DNA of 64,000 nt from contig JAWKRR010000003.1 of NCBI GenBank assembly GCA_041389525.1, positions 124,001-188,000 of the forward strand, written 5' to 3'. Source of the stretch: JACKFB01 sp041389525 (GTDB taxonomy: Bacteria; Myxococcota_A; UBA9042; PHBI01; JACKFB01). Positions 1 through 8,614 of this stretch are shown here, piece after piece. A program made the position numbers and the translations under genes. The notes under the pieces are model-generated. The model saw nothing but the letters and a program-made list of their open reading frames with translations. It did no database searches and was not told the origin of the DNA. Position 1 is the first letter of the stretch, and each line of letters starts with the position of its first letter.

Positions 1-371
1 TGGTCGCGCGCGAGGCGATGGAGGAGACCGGTCGCGTCGAGGTCGCGCAGCTCGAGGTGGGGGTCGGGGCGCTGTCCACGGTCGCCGCCATCGCGCCGCT
101 GCTGGGACTGCTCGGCACGGTCACCGGCATGATCAAGGTCTTCCGCGACGTCGCCGACGTGCAGAACCCCGACATCGCGATCTTGGCGCGCGGCATCTGG
201 GAGGCCCTGCTCACCACGGGGGCTGGCCTGACGGTCGCCATCCCGATGTACGTGGCCTACCGTTTCGTCGAGGGGCGCATCGGCCACCACGAGCGCGACC
301 TCGAGGAGGCAAGCCTCGACGTGCTCGACCTCATCTGCCCGCCCGAGCCGTTCCACGAGGACGAGGCGTGA
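1..371 (+). CDS. ExbB/TolQ/MotA-family proton channel subunit, 5' end outside the window
   Basis: The reading frame is open to the left edge, so only the C-terminal part (about 123 residues) is present. The sequence has the two conserved C-terminal membrane helices of the ExbB/TolQ/MotA proton-channel family. These are an ALSTVAAIAPLLGLLGTVTGMI stretch and, about 50 residues later, ALLTTGAGLTVAIPMYVAYRF. In the family this inner-membrane protein forms a pentamer around ExbD/TolR and uses the proton motive force to energise outer-membrane processes. Its stop codon overlaps the GTG start of the ExbD-like gene by four bases (GTGA), so the two are translationally coupled. Whether it serves TonB (ExbB) or Tol-Pal (TolQ) cannot be decided here. 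Confidence 0.9.
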   Translation, partial: VAREAMEETGRVEVAQLEVGVGALSTVAAIAPLLGLLGTVTGMIKVFRDVADVQNPDIAILARGIWEALLTTGAGLTVAIPMYVAYRFVEGRIGHHERDLEEASLDVLDLICPPEPFHEDEA

Positions 372-886
372 ACTTCCGCAGCGCGAAGGGCGGGCGGCGG
401 CGGGTCGAGACCACCATCGACATCACCAGCTTGGTCGACGTCGTGTTCTTGCTGCTGATCTTCCTGCTGGTCACGACGACCTTCAAGCGGGAGGAGCACG
501 CGTTCCCTGTGGAGCTGCCGACCTCCAGCGTGAAGCAGGTCACGATCACCACCGACAAGACGACGATCTTCATCACCAAGGACGGCGGCCTGCACCTGCT
601 CACCGTGCCCGCCGACGCCGCGCCAGGCGAGCCGACGGGGGCAGCCGCGGCCAACAAAGTCACCGAGGAGGAGCTGAAGCAGCGCCTCGCCGACCTGCAC
701 GAGCGGCGGCCGGACGCGCCGGTGGCGATCCGCGCGGAGCAGGAGACCCGCTACCAGAAGATGATCGACGTGGTGGCCCTGGTCGAGAGCGCCGGCTTCA
801 CCAACCTCTTCTTCCCCTACGAGCTGGACGGGGGCAGCGGTGGCGGCCCCTCCGCGCCGCCCGCGCCGCTCGCCTCACCCGAGTAA
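368..886 (+). CDS. ExbD/TolR-family biopolymer transport protein
   Basis: This 172-residue protein has the family layout: a short basic cytoplasmic N-terminus, one membrane helix (about residues 18-38), and a periplasmic domain. The helix carries the essential aspartate in the motif DITSLVDVVFLLLIFLLV. Near residues 120-155 a segment reading APVAIRAEQETRYQKMIDVV matches the periplasmic beta-alpha fold. It would work with the upstream ExbB/TolQ-like subunit as the proton-driven energiser for TonB- or Tol-dependent processes. The start is a GTG overlapping the upstream stop. The tail is Gly/Pro/Ala-rich. Family assignment is firm; the partner system is unknown because the upstream genes are outside the window. 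Confidence 0.93.
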   Translation: MNFRSAKGGRRRVETTIDITSLVDVVFLLLIFLLVTTTFKREEHAFPVELPTSSVKQVTITTDKTTIFITKDGGLHLLTVPADAAPGEPTGAAAANKVTEEELKQRLADLHERRPDAPVAIRAEQETRYQKMIDVVALVESAGFTNLFFPYELDGGSGGGPSAPPAPLASPE

Positions 887-1021
887 GCCAGCCCGCCCTC
901 CCCGCGCGGGACGTCAATTCCTCAGCATTCGCCTCGTAAATTTGGCGATTCCAGGGCGCGGAACTAAGCTCCGGCCCGTTCACCGTCACCGCCATCACGA
1001 TCCGCACCGGTCCAGGTCCGC

Positions 1022-1330
1022 ATGTTCGAAGCGAAAAGCACCATCGCGATGCGCCGCGTGCTCATCGGCCTGCTGGTCGCCGGCGTGGTCGGTATCCTCA
1101 CCTTGCGCGTGTTCGATCCCGCCCGCACCGCTCGCGCCGAGATGCTCGAGCGGCAACTGTCGCGCATGCAGACCGCCGACGGCGTGATGGAGCGTGACAA
1201 CGCGCGGCTTCAGGCGCGGCTCGAGGCGCTCGAGGCTGGGCCGGACGGGTGGAAAGAGCTGGCGCGTCGGCAGCACGGCATGCTGGCCGCGGGCGAGGTC
1301 ATTTTTCGCTTTCCCGTGGCTTCGCACTGA
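1022..1330 (+). CDS. FtsB/DivIC-like septum formation initiator
   Basis: This small protein (102 residues) has one N-terminal membrane helix (about residues 11-28), then a short coiled coil rich in Leu, Arg and Glu (about 38-72). It ends with ELARRQHGMLAAGEVIFRF, which resembles the conserved 'AR..LGM..pGE..yr' end of the DivIC/FtsB family. These proteins form the FtsQLB complex that activates septal peptidoglycan synthesis. The ATG at 1022 is the only start that keeps the short cytoplasmic tail. Its 3' end overlaps the convergent lipoprotein gene by 32 bases. The neighbours are not division genes, so the call rests on architecture and the tail motif. Confidence 0.75.
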   Translation: MFEAKSTIAMRRVLIGLLVAGVVGILTLRVFDPARTARAEMLERQLSRMQTADGVMERDNARLQARLEALEAGPDGWKELARRQHGMLAAGEVIFRFPVASH

Positions 1331-1901
1331 AGATCGCTGCCTGCTCCCGGAGGAGCAGGTCGCCCAGGCAGCTGGTGGTCTGGCGCTGACGGCGGAGGCG
1401 GTTCGCGTCATCGCGGGCCTCGCGGCACGCCCAGGTGTTGACGCCCGACTCCTCGCAGAGCCGCTGCTGCAGCAGGCGACAGGCGTTGCGACCCTTGCCG
1501 CGCACCGGCTCGCCGTCGGCGTCGATGAGGTCCTGGTGGCGGTCTAGCACCGCTTGGCACGCCTGATCCCACTCGGGGGTCCGGTCGGGCGGGAAGCTGC
1601 GACGGGCTTGCGCGCACTCCTCGCCGTTGGGCCCCAGCCCCAGGCAGGCGCGGTAGAGCAAGCGCTCGCACGGGGGCATCGCCAGCTCATCGACCTCCGC
1701 GGGGCCCTCGTCGTCTGGGGCAGGCGCGCTCGGGGGCTCCGGGGCGCTCACGTCGGCGGCCGCGACCGGCTCGGGCGGGGGCAGGACCTCGGCGGCCCAG
1801 CGGACCACCTTGTCGTCGGGCGTGCGACTGCACGCACAGGCCAACGCCAGCAACGCCACCCCGCAGGTTGCGGCCGCGCGCGCTTGGAGACCCCGCGGCA
1901 T
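1299..1901 (-). CDS. Cys-containing lipoprotein of unknown function
   Basis: This 200-residue protein starts with a signal peptide ending in a lipobox-like LALACAC (about residues 18-24), followed by a Pro/Ala/Glu-rich linker (about 35-70). It then has a compact C-terminal domain with regularly spaced cysteines, for example MPPCERLLYRACLGLG, EECAQARRSF, ACRLLQQRLC and TWACREARDD. The pattern suggests a small disulphide-bonded periplasmic helical domain. I recognise no family. The start lies 3 bases after the stop of the MFS transporter gene on the same strand, so the two are probably co-transcribed. The C-terminal codons overlap the convergent FtsB-like gene. Confidence 0.65.
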   Translation of the reverse strand: MPRGLQARAAATCGVALLALACACSRTPDDKVVRWAAEVLPPPEPVAAADVSAPEPPSAPAPDDEGPAEVDELAMPPCERLLYRACLGLGPNGEECAQARRSFPPDRTPEWDQACQAVLDRHQDLIDADGEPVRGKGRNACRLLQQRLCEESGVNTWACREARDDANRLRRQRQTTSCLGDLLLREQAAIFSAKPRESEK

Positions 1902-1904
1902 CCC

Positions 1905-3476
1905 TCAGTGCGCGCCCGCATTGGCACGCGGCTGCGGCTTGGCGTTCCAGATGCGCATGGCCAGCAGCAGGCCGAGCGCGGCCATCGGCACCATGGCCAC
2001 CGGCCACATCCACCAGTTCGCGGGGTCCAGCGCCGCCTCGCCCGTGGGCAGGATCTGCCCGTAGAGGATCGCCTGCACCGCCGTGCCGAGATAGACCAGC
2101 CCGTCGATGATGCCGACGGCGACGCCTACGTTGCGCTTGCCGCCGAAGTCCATGCTGGCCGTGCCCGAGAGCATGCCGTGGACGCCGATGATGCACAGCG
2201 ACATGAAGACCACGAGCCAGCCGACCACGGGCGTCGTCAGGATGCCGATGAGCACCGCGGCGCCCAGGAGCATGCCGGCGTACAGAATCGCCGCGACAGG
2301 CCCGCGCCGCGACTGAAACACGCGGTCGCTGATGATGCCGGCAAACGTGCCGCCGAGGATCCCGGCGCAGCAGAGCAGCATGCCCCAGCGCTGCGGGACG
2401 AAGGAGTCCATGATCTGGGTCTCCTTCGCGAAGATGATGTACCACTGCATGATCGCGTTCCGCAGGAAGCCGCTGCAGAACTCGATGGCGGCGATGGTGA
2501 TGATGATCGGGTTGCTGAACATGCGCTTGGCGACCTCGACGACGCCGAGGCGCGGGCCCGTGTCGCCCGAGGATGCGTCCGCGGTGTCGAAGTCGACGTG
2601 CCCCGTCTCTCCCGGGGTGTCCTGGACGAGGAAGTAGTCGATGACGGCGAACACGAGCAGCAGGATGGCGGGGATGTAGAAGACCCACCAGAAGGGCTCG
2701 ACGGCGCCTGGGGTGTCGGCGACGCTCGCGGAGGCGGCCTCGACGATGATGCGCCCGCCGTCATAGGCGAAGTAGACCCCGAGCGAGATGAGCACGCCGA
2801 AGATGGCGCCGAAGACACCGCGCTCCGACACGTGGAACCAAGCGGCGTTGACCTTCACGATCGAGACCGCGCCGAAGCTCTGGAAGTACATGTTCAGCGC
2901 GTACAGGATGCTGAAGGTCACGACGAGGTTTTGCGGCGCGTACTGCCCGGTGAGGATCGCCCACACCGTGACGCCCATGAGGATGTTCATGGCGGCCGCG
3001 CCGACGGCGGCGATCATGATGGTCTTGCGGCCGCCGATGCGATCGGTCAGCGGGCCGTTGATCAAGAACGAGACGCCGTAGACCAGCGTCCCCCAGAAGA
3101 AGATGGTGCCGAAGTCATCCTTGGGCATCAGGCTGCCCAGCGCGTTCTTCGACACGGTGAGGTTGTAGCGCCCCATGTAGAGGAACGCGTAGGTCAGCCC
3201 CAGGGGGAGCCAGTTCATGATGCGGCGGCGGCGGAACGCGTCGGAGTGGCCAAGCTGCACGCGCGGCAGGCGGCCGATGACGAGGGCGACCACGATGAGC
3301 AGCAGCACGATGGGCTTCAGCTCGTCGTAGACCTTCTCGAGGGTGCTGGTGGCTGCCTCCTCGGCCGCGAAGGCCGGGAGCGCGGTCGCGGCGACGCCCA
3401 CAAGCGACGCCAGCAGCTGGCAGCCCATTCGGGTGACGCGTCGTAGAAATTCGGGCGAGCTTTCCACGGTGAGCAT
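1905..3476 (-). CDS. MFS transporter, organophosphate:phosphate antiporter (GlpT/UhpT) type
   Basis: This 523-residue protein has about 12-13 membrane segments. The segment YAFLYMGRYNLTVSKNAL and the loop GPLTDRIGGRKTIMI resemble the first helix and the MFS loop 2-3 motif of the GlpT/UhpT/PgtP family. Members exchange glycerol-3-phosphate, hexose phosphates or phosphoglycerate for inorganic phosphate across the inner membrane. An unusual N-terminal extension (about residues 17-40) looks like a signal peptide ending ALPAFAAEE, followed by an extra helix before the canonical first helix. The start is the ATG at 3476; an ATG at 3428 would begin directly at the signal-like segment. A lipoprotein gene follows after 3 bases. 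The substrate cannot be inferred. Confidence 0.85.
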   Translation of the reverse strand: MLTVESSPEFLRRVTRMGCQLLASLVGVAATALPAFAAEEAATSTLEKVYDELKPIVLLLIVVALVIGRLPRVQLGHSDAFRRRRIMNWLPLGLTYAFLYMGRYNLTVSKNALGSLMPKDDFGTIFFWGTLVYGVSFLINGPLTDRIGGRKTIMIAAVGAAAMNILMGVTVWAILTGQYAPQNLVVTFSILYALNMYFQSFGAVSIVKVNAAWFHVSERGVFGAIFGVLISLGVYFAYDGGRIIVEAASASVADTPGAVEPFWWVFYIPAILLLVFAVIDYFLVQDTPGETGHVDFDTADASSGDTGPRLGVVEVAKRMFSNPIIITIAAIEFCSGFLRNAIMQWYIIFAKETQIMDSFVPQRWGMLLCCAGILGGTFAGIISDRVFQSRRGPVAAILYAGMLLGAAVLIGILTTPVVGWLVVFMSLCIIGVHGMLSGTASMDFGGKRNVGVAVGIIDGLVYLGTAVQAILYGQILPTGEAALDPANWWMWPVAMVPMAALGLLLAMRIWNAKPQPRANAGAH

Positions 3477-3567
3477 CCTTGTTCGCCTGCGATGGCCAGG
3501 GATTTCCTGCCTACCGCGCGTCCCGCCGCACGGTCAACCGGACCGAGGTCGCCGGAGGGCTGGCCGC

Positions 3568-4296
3568 CTAGGCTCCGAGGCCGCGGAAATCCGGTACGCG
3601 CAGCAGCCCCTCGGCCAAGGCGGGCGCCCCCGGGGCGTGCGAGGTGTCCAAGAGCACGCACGCCGCGTCGGGGAAGGCCTCGTGGAACAGGTTACAGAGG
3701 CCCGGCTCGTTGTCGAATGCCGCCACCACGTCGCCCGCGGCGCGCAGGTGGTTCACGACCGAGGCCTTGTAGACCTCGTCGGCCATCTTGAACTCCGGCT
3801 TCAGGATGATCCGCGTGTCCACGGTGCCGACCGGAAAGCCGTCTCGCTGAAGCGTCTGAATGGTCCCCAGCAGCATGTTCGGGGCGTCGCGGCCGGTGAG
3901 ATAGGCCGGCACCACCCCGGCGGCATGCAGCGCCTTCACGAAGGCGACCGCGCCCGGGTTCGGTAGGTCGTGGATGACGTAGGCGTCGGTGAAGAAGCGG
4001 TCGAACCAGAAGCGCTCGACCTCCTTGATCAGCGCCTCGTCAGTGACCCCGAGGGAGCGCAGGGTGTCGCTGACGCGATACGCCATGTCCGCGCGCGCCA
4101 GGGTGTCCAGCCGTTCGTAGAGCGCCGGATGCTCCGTGGCGTGCAGGTGGGCGAACTCCTGCAAGATCCGGAGCGTGCGTGGCGAGTTGTCGTAGAGCGT
4201 GCCGTCGAGATCGAAGACCGCGAGGGCGTCCCGACCGTCCCGACGCGCCCGAGCCGCCGCCTCGATAATGCTCGCCGCGAGCGTAGCCTGCGTCAC
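3568..4296 (-). CDS. HAD-superfamily hydrolase
   Basis: This 242-residue protein has the HAD catalytic signature FDLDGTLYD, with the nucleophile Asp29 and acid/base Asp31. Motif II is TGRD near the middle, followed by a conserved Lys (ILKPEF) and the acidic motif FDNEPGLC. A helical cap lies between motifs I and II (about residues 45-115). HAD enzymes are mostly phosphatases; the substrate is not evident. The start is a GTG at 4296, chosen because AGGAGG precedes it by 6 bases; an in-frame TTG at 4320 lacks such a site. The gene stands alone between the MFS transporter and the LeuA-domain-like gene on the same strand. Confidence 0.85.
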   Translation of the reverse strand: MTQATLAASIIEAAARARRDGRDALAVFDLDGTLYDNSPRTLRILQEFAHLHATEHPALYERLDTLARADMAYRVSDTLRSLGVTDEALIKEVERFWFDRFFTDAYVIHDLPNPGAVAFVKALHAAGVVPAYLTGRDAPNMLLGTIQTLQRDGFPVGTVDTRIILKPEFKMADEVYKASVVNHLRAAGDVVAAFDNEPGLCNLFHEAFPDAACVLLDTSHAPGAPALAEGLLRVPDFRGLGA

Positions 4297-4374
4297 CGAA
4301 CCCTCCTGTGGGTTCGGCAAGCCTTACACGCGGCGCACTCAGCGGCAACCGAGCGCGCGGGCCCCCACCACGCG

Positions 4375-4977
4375 TCAGATCCCGGCCTTCGCCTTCTTGC
4401 GCTCGAGGCTCTCCGAGTAGGACGAGTTCTGCACCAGCTCCGACAGCCTGCGGGTGTACTGCTCGGCCAGGTCGGGCCGGTGCCGCCGGTTGGCGTCCTC
4501 GATCCAGTCATAGACGCGGCTCACCGCCAGCTCCGCGTTGACGAAGTGCTCGACCGCCTTCACGACCACGTTCACCGACGACGCGCTCATGGACTTCGAC
4601 GCGCTGCTGAACTGGAAGCGGCGGCCGCTGGAGTTCTCGACCTCCACCCGCACGTTTCCGATGACATCGGTCTTCGACGCGTTCGAGGTCTGGCTGAAGT
4701 CGCCCTCGATGATGAACCCGCAGAAATGAATGTGGTTCAGCGACGAGAAGTCGCCGGACAGCGTGCGCTTGAAGCCGGAGAAGAGCGCGTCGATCAAGCC
4801 GACGCCCACGCCCTCTACGGCCCTCCCCTTGCCCTCGGTCGCGCCCTCGATGAGGCAGACGATGGTCGCCTTGCCTTCGCGGATATCCTCGGTCAGCGTG
4901 TATCGCCGAACCGCCAGGGCCCGGTACTCGTCGCCCAGGACCTCGCGCACTAGATTCTCGAGTGATTGCTGGTCCAT
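4375..4977 (-). CDS. Stand-alone protein resembling the regulatory domain of 2-isopropylmalate synthase
   Basis: This 200-residue protein lacks any TIM-barrel catalytic domain but resembles the LeuA allosteric (dimerisation) fold. It has the block GKGRAVEGVGVGLIDALFSGF followed by strands, then NVRVEVENSSGRRFQFSSAS and SVNVVVKAVEHFVNAELAV. In LeuA/CimA enzymes the matching block reads roughly 'G.GPVDA...A', 'A.V.v...G....G.g.s.Div.As..Ayl.a.N', and binds leucine. If the fold assignment is right, this could be a free-standing amino-acid-sensing protein. The last 45 residues are helical and charged. The start is well supported (GAGGGG six bases before the ATG). The match is by eye and only moderate; it could be an uncharacterised family. 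Confidence 0.5.
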   Translation of the reverse strand: MDQQSLENLVREVLGDEYRALAVRRYTLTEDIREGKATIVCLIEGATEGKGRAVEGVGVGLIDALFSGFKRTLSGDFSSLNHIHFCGFIIEGDFSQTSNASKTDVIGNVRVEVENSSGRRFQFSSASKSMSASSVNVVVKAVEHFVNAELAVSRVYDWIEDANRRHRPDLAEQYTRRLSELVQNSSYSESLERKKAKAGI

Positions 4978-5019
4978 TCCGCACCCCTCGGATGGTTGGT
5001 GGTGGTCGAGCGCGCAGCG

Positions 5020-5850
5020 TCAGCCCGCGAGCGCCCGCTCACGCATGGAACAACGTGAGCGCCGGGCGATTCCTTCCGGCTCGTAGCGGCAGATTCGCCC
5101 CACGCCATCGTGCGCCTGGTTCACCACCGCTTCAAATTCCGAAGAGGCGCCGCTCCATCCCGAGGCTGTCCATGAGCGCGCGCAGGTCCGGGGCACGGGG
5201 GCTGACAGCGTCAGCGGCTCACGGCGCACCGGATGCTCGAAGGCCAGCGAGACCGCGTGCAGCGCCGGGCGCCCGATCGCGTCGGACCAGTGCCCGTAGA
5301 GCGGGTCGCCGACGATGGGGTGATCCGCCAGCGCTAGCTGCGCGCGGATCTGATGCCGCCGCCCCGTGTGCAGCTTCACCATCAACAGGCTGCGCCCAGC
5401 GCCCTGCCCCACGCGCTCGAACTCGAGCCGCGCGTCCTTCCCGTCCTCGCGACGCACGCTGCGCCGGCTCGCCTCGTCCAGCTCCAGCCGGTCGCGGAGC
5501 TCACCCCGCTCCGCCGTCAGCCCCTCGACCACCGCGACGTATCGCTTGTCGACATCTCGCCCCGCGAACGCCTTCGTCAGCCGAGCCGCGGCCTTCGAGG
5601 TCCTGGCGATCACCACCACGCCGCTCACGTTGCGGTCGATGCGATGCACCAGCCCCACATATGCCTTCCCTGGCTTGTCGCCCACGCGCCGCACGTACTC
5701 CCGGGCGCGCTCGAGCAGGTTGTCGTCGCCCGCCTCAGCGCTCTGCGTCAGCAGCCCGGCGGGCTTGTCCAACACGAGCAAGTGGTTGTCCTCGAAGAGC
5801 ACGTCAACCCCACGGAGGGCTGCGCGCGCGCGTGCGGTGGCGTCGTCCAT
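5020..5850 (-). CDS. RluA-family pseudouridine synthase
   Basis: This 276-residue protein begins with VLFEDNHLLVLDKPAGLLTQ, the conserved opening of RluA/RluD enzymes. It contains the catalytic motif GLVHRIDRNVSGVVV, with Asp72 as the nucleophile, and the later HQIRAQLALADHPIVGDPLYG block. These enzymes isomerise specific uridines in 23S rRNA or tRNA to pseudouridine. It lacks an N-terminal S4 domain, as in RluA/RluC-like short members. The ATG at 5850 is chosen because the family homology begins 15 residues later; the frame is open further upstream to 6300, but that part has no family similarity. The target nucleotide is not predictable. Confidence 0.9.
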   Translation of the reverse strand: MDDATARARAALRGVDVLFEDNHLLVLDKPAGLLTQSAEAGDDNLLERAREYVRRVGDKPGKAYVGLVHRIDRNVSGVVVIARTSKAAARLTKAFAGRDVDKRYVAVVEGLTAERGELRDRLELDEASRRSVRREDGKDARLEFERVGQGAGRSLLMVKLHTGRRHQIRAQLALADHPIVGDPLYGHWSDAIGRPALHAVSLAFEHPVRREPLTLSAPVPRTCARSWTASGWSGASSEFEAVVNQAHDGVGRICRYEPEGIARRSRCSMRERALAG

Positions 5851-6040
5851 GGCGGCACTCGAACACAGCCAGGTCGCAGCCTCAAGCCGCGTATCCATGC
5901 GTGGGGCGAGGCGTCCCCAATCAGCTACACGTGTGCGGATGAAGATTTTGACAGATGAGGGCCGCGGGCTGACCATCTCGCGGTCGCTGCGTCCCGGTGT
6001 GACCACACACCCGCCGGAACGCGTGTTGGGGAGGAAGCGA

Positions 6041-8338
6041 ATGAGCATGGGCACACCTTCGGTGCGCATTGAGCGCGCGATCCATGAAGCACAGCAGGCG
6101 CGAAGCGCGGGCGAGCCGGCCGAGGCGCTTCCGCGTCTGGCGGCTGCGGTCGCGCTGGTCGGGAGCGGTCCGGTCCGGCGCGAGCTGGTGGTCGGCCTGC
6201 ACCGCGAGCGGGCGCTGTGCGCGGTCGAGTTGCTGGACGCGGACGGCGCGCGGGCCGCGCTGCTCTCGGCGATGGAGGCGGCCGCTCCGGAGCCGGGCAT
6301 GGCGGATCTGATCCGATCGATGCTGGCGACTTTGGAGTTGATGGCGGGCGATCCGAGGCGGGCGCAGACCCATCTCGGCGAGCGCGGCCGAGACCGTCGA
6401 GCCTCGCTGGTGGCCCAGGCTCGCCTGCACCTTCACCAGGGCGCGACCGGACTGGCCGAGGCCAGCCTCCAGGCCTGCGAACGCGCGCCGGGCGGCGGCT
6501 CCGAGCTGGATCCCCCCTCGGCGGCGCTGCGGGCGCTGGTCGCGGTCTGGGAGGGCCGGCCGGAGCAGGCGCGCGTGCTCTATGACGGCGTCGGCACCGC
6601 AGAGAATCCGCACTGGGACCTCGTGCGCACCTTGCTGCTGCGCTCGCTGTGGGTGCGCACCGGTGACGCGCGCTACCTGCGCTTGGCGATCGGCAGCGCC
6701 GAGCAGCTCCGCTTTGGCGCGGGCGCTCAGACCGTACCAGGACTGATGGCCGCGGCCTCGGGCCACCACGCGTTCCTCCTGCTCGGCAACGGCGAGGTCA
6801 GCCTCGCCCTCGAGGCCGCCGACGAGGCCTTCGGCGCGATGGGAGCGCTGTCGCTTCCGGAGTGGCCGCGCCTCGCCGTGCTGCACGATCTCGCGGTGGT
6901 GTACCGCGATGGCGATCGCCCCGAGCGCTGGCAGCGCGTCCTCGACGCGGTCGGCGACTCCCCGCGCGCCGCGTGGCCCGAGCGCATGCGCGTGATGTCC
7001 GGCCCCCGCGCCCAGGGCGCGCTGGAGGCCGTGGACCGGATCGGCGGGCACGGCGGCCGCGAGAACGTCTTGGCGCGGGTCGGCCTGTCCCTGCTCGAGG
7101 GGCGCACCGCACCCGAAGCGGCGCTCCTGCGCGGGCTGGCGGAGGCCCTCGGAGCCCACGGCGCCCAGTGGCGCCAAGCGGACGGCGCGGAGGTCGCCTG
7201 TGTCGGCTCGGCCTGGAGTGCCGACGATCACACCGCGCGCGTTCGGCTTTCGCTGCCAGGCGAAGAGGCGATTACCCTGCACGGGACGAGCGAATCGCAG
7301 CTGTCCGGCCTCGACCTCGACCACCTCGCCCGTCTGGCGGCGACAGCCCGCGGCCTAGCCGGTGACCGCGCGCGCGAGGGCTCCCTGCGCGGCGCGGTCG
7401 ACCGCGCCGAGGCCGGCCGCCGAGAGGCCACCGACGCCCTGGAGCGCACGCGCCGAGGACCGGCGGCGGCCATCGCGGGGGGCTCGTTCCCGCTGGTCGC
7501 TGGCCGCTCCGAGCCGTTGCGCGGCGTTCTGGACCAACTCGGCCTCCTCTCGAAGACCACGCTGTCGGTCCTCGTCGAAGGGCCGCCCGGCTCCGGCCGA
7601 CGCCACCTCGCCCGCGCCTTCCACGCTTACGACTCCGGCTCGCCCGAGCGCTGCCCGGTCCTCGACATGGCGCTGGTCCCCGCGTCCACGATGGTCGAGA
7701 CCCTGCGTCGCCTCGAAGCCGAGGCCGCGGGTGGAGTCTTCGTCGTGGCGAACGCCGAGCACCTCACCCCCGAAGCGGCCAGCGATCTCATCGCCCGGGT
7801 CGAGAGCGGCACCATCCACGGCCGCGTGGTCGTGACCCTGGCCGATTCCGAGCGCAGCCCCGTGGCTGACGCGCTGCGAAAGGCCTTCGCGGCCGGTCGG
7901 GTGAAGATCCCCGGCCTCGACGCGCGCATCGAGGACCTGCCGCAGCTGATCGACGCCCTGGCGGTGCAGCTCGGCAAGCGCCCCGAGCAAATCGGCACCG
8001 CAGCCCGCGCCGTCCTGGCCCGCCGCGCCTGGCCCGGCCACGTCGCCGAGCTGCGCACCCTGCTGGCGGCGGGCGTCGTCCGCGCCGGCAAGGGAGCCGT
8101 CCTCCCCGAACACCTCGAGGCCGCCCACTCCGACGCGCGAGAGAACAACCTCTCGGAGAGCCTCGACCTCGGCTACCACGACGCCATCAAGGGCTTCCGT
8201 CGCGAGCTGCTCCGCCACGCCCTGGAGAAGACCGGAGGCAACCGCACCCACGCCGCCGAGATCCTAGGCGTCCAGCGCACCTACTTCATGCGCCTCATCC
8301 GTGAGCTAGGAGCCGACGACATCCGCCCCCAAGCCTAG
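6041..8338 (+). CDS. TPR-like/AAA/Fis regulator related to sigma-54 activators, with degenerate ATPase motifs
   Basis: This 765-residue protein starts at an ATG preceded by GAGGAAG. The first 440 residues are Ala/Leu-rich helical repeats of TPR type. A short coiled coil (about 445-480) follows, then an AAA domain (about 485-700) and a C-terminal Fis-type helix-turn-helix (KTGGNRTHAAEILGVQRTYF, about 730-755). The AAA part aligns with NtrC-family sigma-54 activators but is degenerate. The P-loop reads GPPGSGRRHL, with Arg for the catalytic Lys, and the Walker B region is GGVFVVANAEHL. I see no GAFTGA loop, which is required to contact sigma-54. It is therefore more likely a DNA-binding regulator that does not remodel sigma-54. 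The gene is monocistronic. Confidence 0.75.
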   Translation: MSMGTPSVRIERAIHEAQQARSAGEPAEALPRLAAAVALVGSGPVRRELVVGLHRERALCAVELLDADGARAALLSAMEAAAPEPGMADLIRSMLATLELMAGDPRRAQTHLGERGRDRRASLVAQARLHLHQGATGLAEASLQACERAPGGGSELDPPSAALRALVAVWEGRPEQARVLYDGVGTAENPHWDLVRTLLLRSLWVRTGDARYLRLAIGSAEQLRFGAGAQTVPGLMAAASGHHAFLLLGNGEVSLALEAADEAFGAMGALSLPEWPRLAVLHDLAVVYRDGDRPERWQRVLDAVGDSPRAAWPERMRVMSGPRAQGALEAVDRIGGHGGRENVLARVGLSLLEGRTAPEAALLRGLAEALGAHGAQWRQADGAEVACVGSAWSADDHTARVRLSLPGEEAITLHGTSESQLSGLDLDHLARLAATARGLAGDRAREGSLRGAVDRAEAGRREATDALERTRRGPAAAIAGGSFPLVAGRSEPLRGVLDQLGLLSKTTLSVLVEGPPGSGRRHLARAFHAYDSGSPERCPVLDMALVPASTMVETLRRLEAEAAGGVFVVANAEHLTPEAASDLIARVESGTIHGRVVVTLADSERSPVADALRKAFAAGRVKIPGLDARIEDLPQLIDALAVQLGKRPEQIGTAARAVLARRAWPGHVAELRTLLAAGVVRAGKGAVLPEHLEAAHSDARENNLSESLDLGYHDAIKGFRRELLRHALEKTGGNRTHAAEILGVQRTYFMRLIRELGADDIRPQA

Positions 8339-8446
8339 TCGGGCCCGCCTTCCACTGTCCTTCGCGGCTCGCTCCCCCACAACACCCAACCCGCAACGTT
8401 GCACTTGCGCACACCGGCACCCGGTGCTAATCACCGTCGCCGCGAC

Positions 8447-8519
8447 GGGGCTGTAGCTCAGTTGGTAGAGCGCTTGAATCGCACTCAAGAGGTCAGGGGT
8501 TCGATTCCCCTCAGCTCCA
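8447..8519 (+). tRNA. tRNA-Ala(CGC)
   Basis: A complete cloverleaf can be drawn. The acceptor arms are GGGGCTG and CAGCTCC (one G-T pair). The D-arm is GCTC/GAGC, the anticodon stem CTTGA/TCAAG with loop ATCGCAC, and the T-arm contains GGTTCGATTCC. The anticodon at 8480-8482 is CGC, reading the Ala codon GCG. The discriminator base is A8519; CCA is not encoded. A strong terminator follows 14 bases downstream, so this is a single-gene transcript. Confidence 0.96.
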
Positions 8520-8532
8520 CACCGTTCGCACC

Positions 8533-8567
8533 AAAGGGCCCCCGAGCACGTCTCGGGGGCCCTTTTT
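8533..8567 (+). terminator. Intrinsic terminator of tRNA-Ala
   Basis: A 14-bp perfect stem (8533-8546 pairing with 8552-8565) with a 5-base loop (CACGT) is followed by TTTTTC. The stem core is GGGCCCCCGAG. It sits directly downstream of the tRNA-Ala gene. Confidence 0.9.
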
Positions 8568-8614
8568 CGTTGGCGTCGCCTCGCTGAACGCGACATCCGG
8601 GGCCCGAAACGCGC

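Noticed and set aside
1554..3446. 630-codon open frame on the plus strand
   Set aside because: It is antisense to the MFS transporter, is full of Arg/Asp/Gly/His low-complexity text and has no domain; a GC-rich shadow.
5366..6040. 225-codon upstream extension of the AAA/Fis regulator
   Set aside because: It is antisense to the RluA-family gene. A good ribosome-binding site precedes the ATG at 6041.
8399..8431. Promoter of tRNA-Ala (TTGCAC or TTGCGC with GCTAAT)
   Set aside because: Spacings of 21 or 15 bases do not fit a -35/-10 promoter well enough to report.
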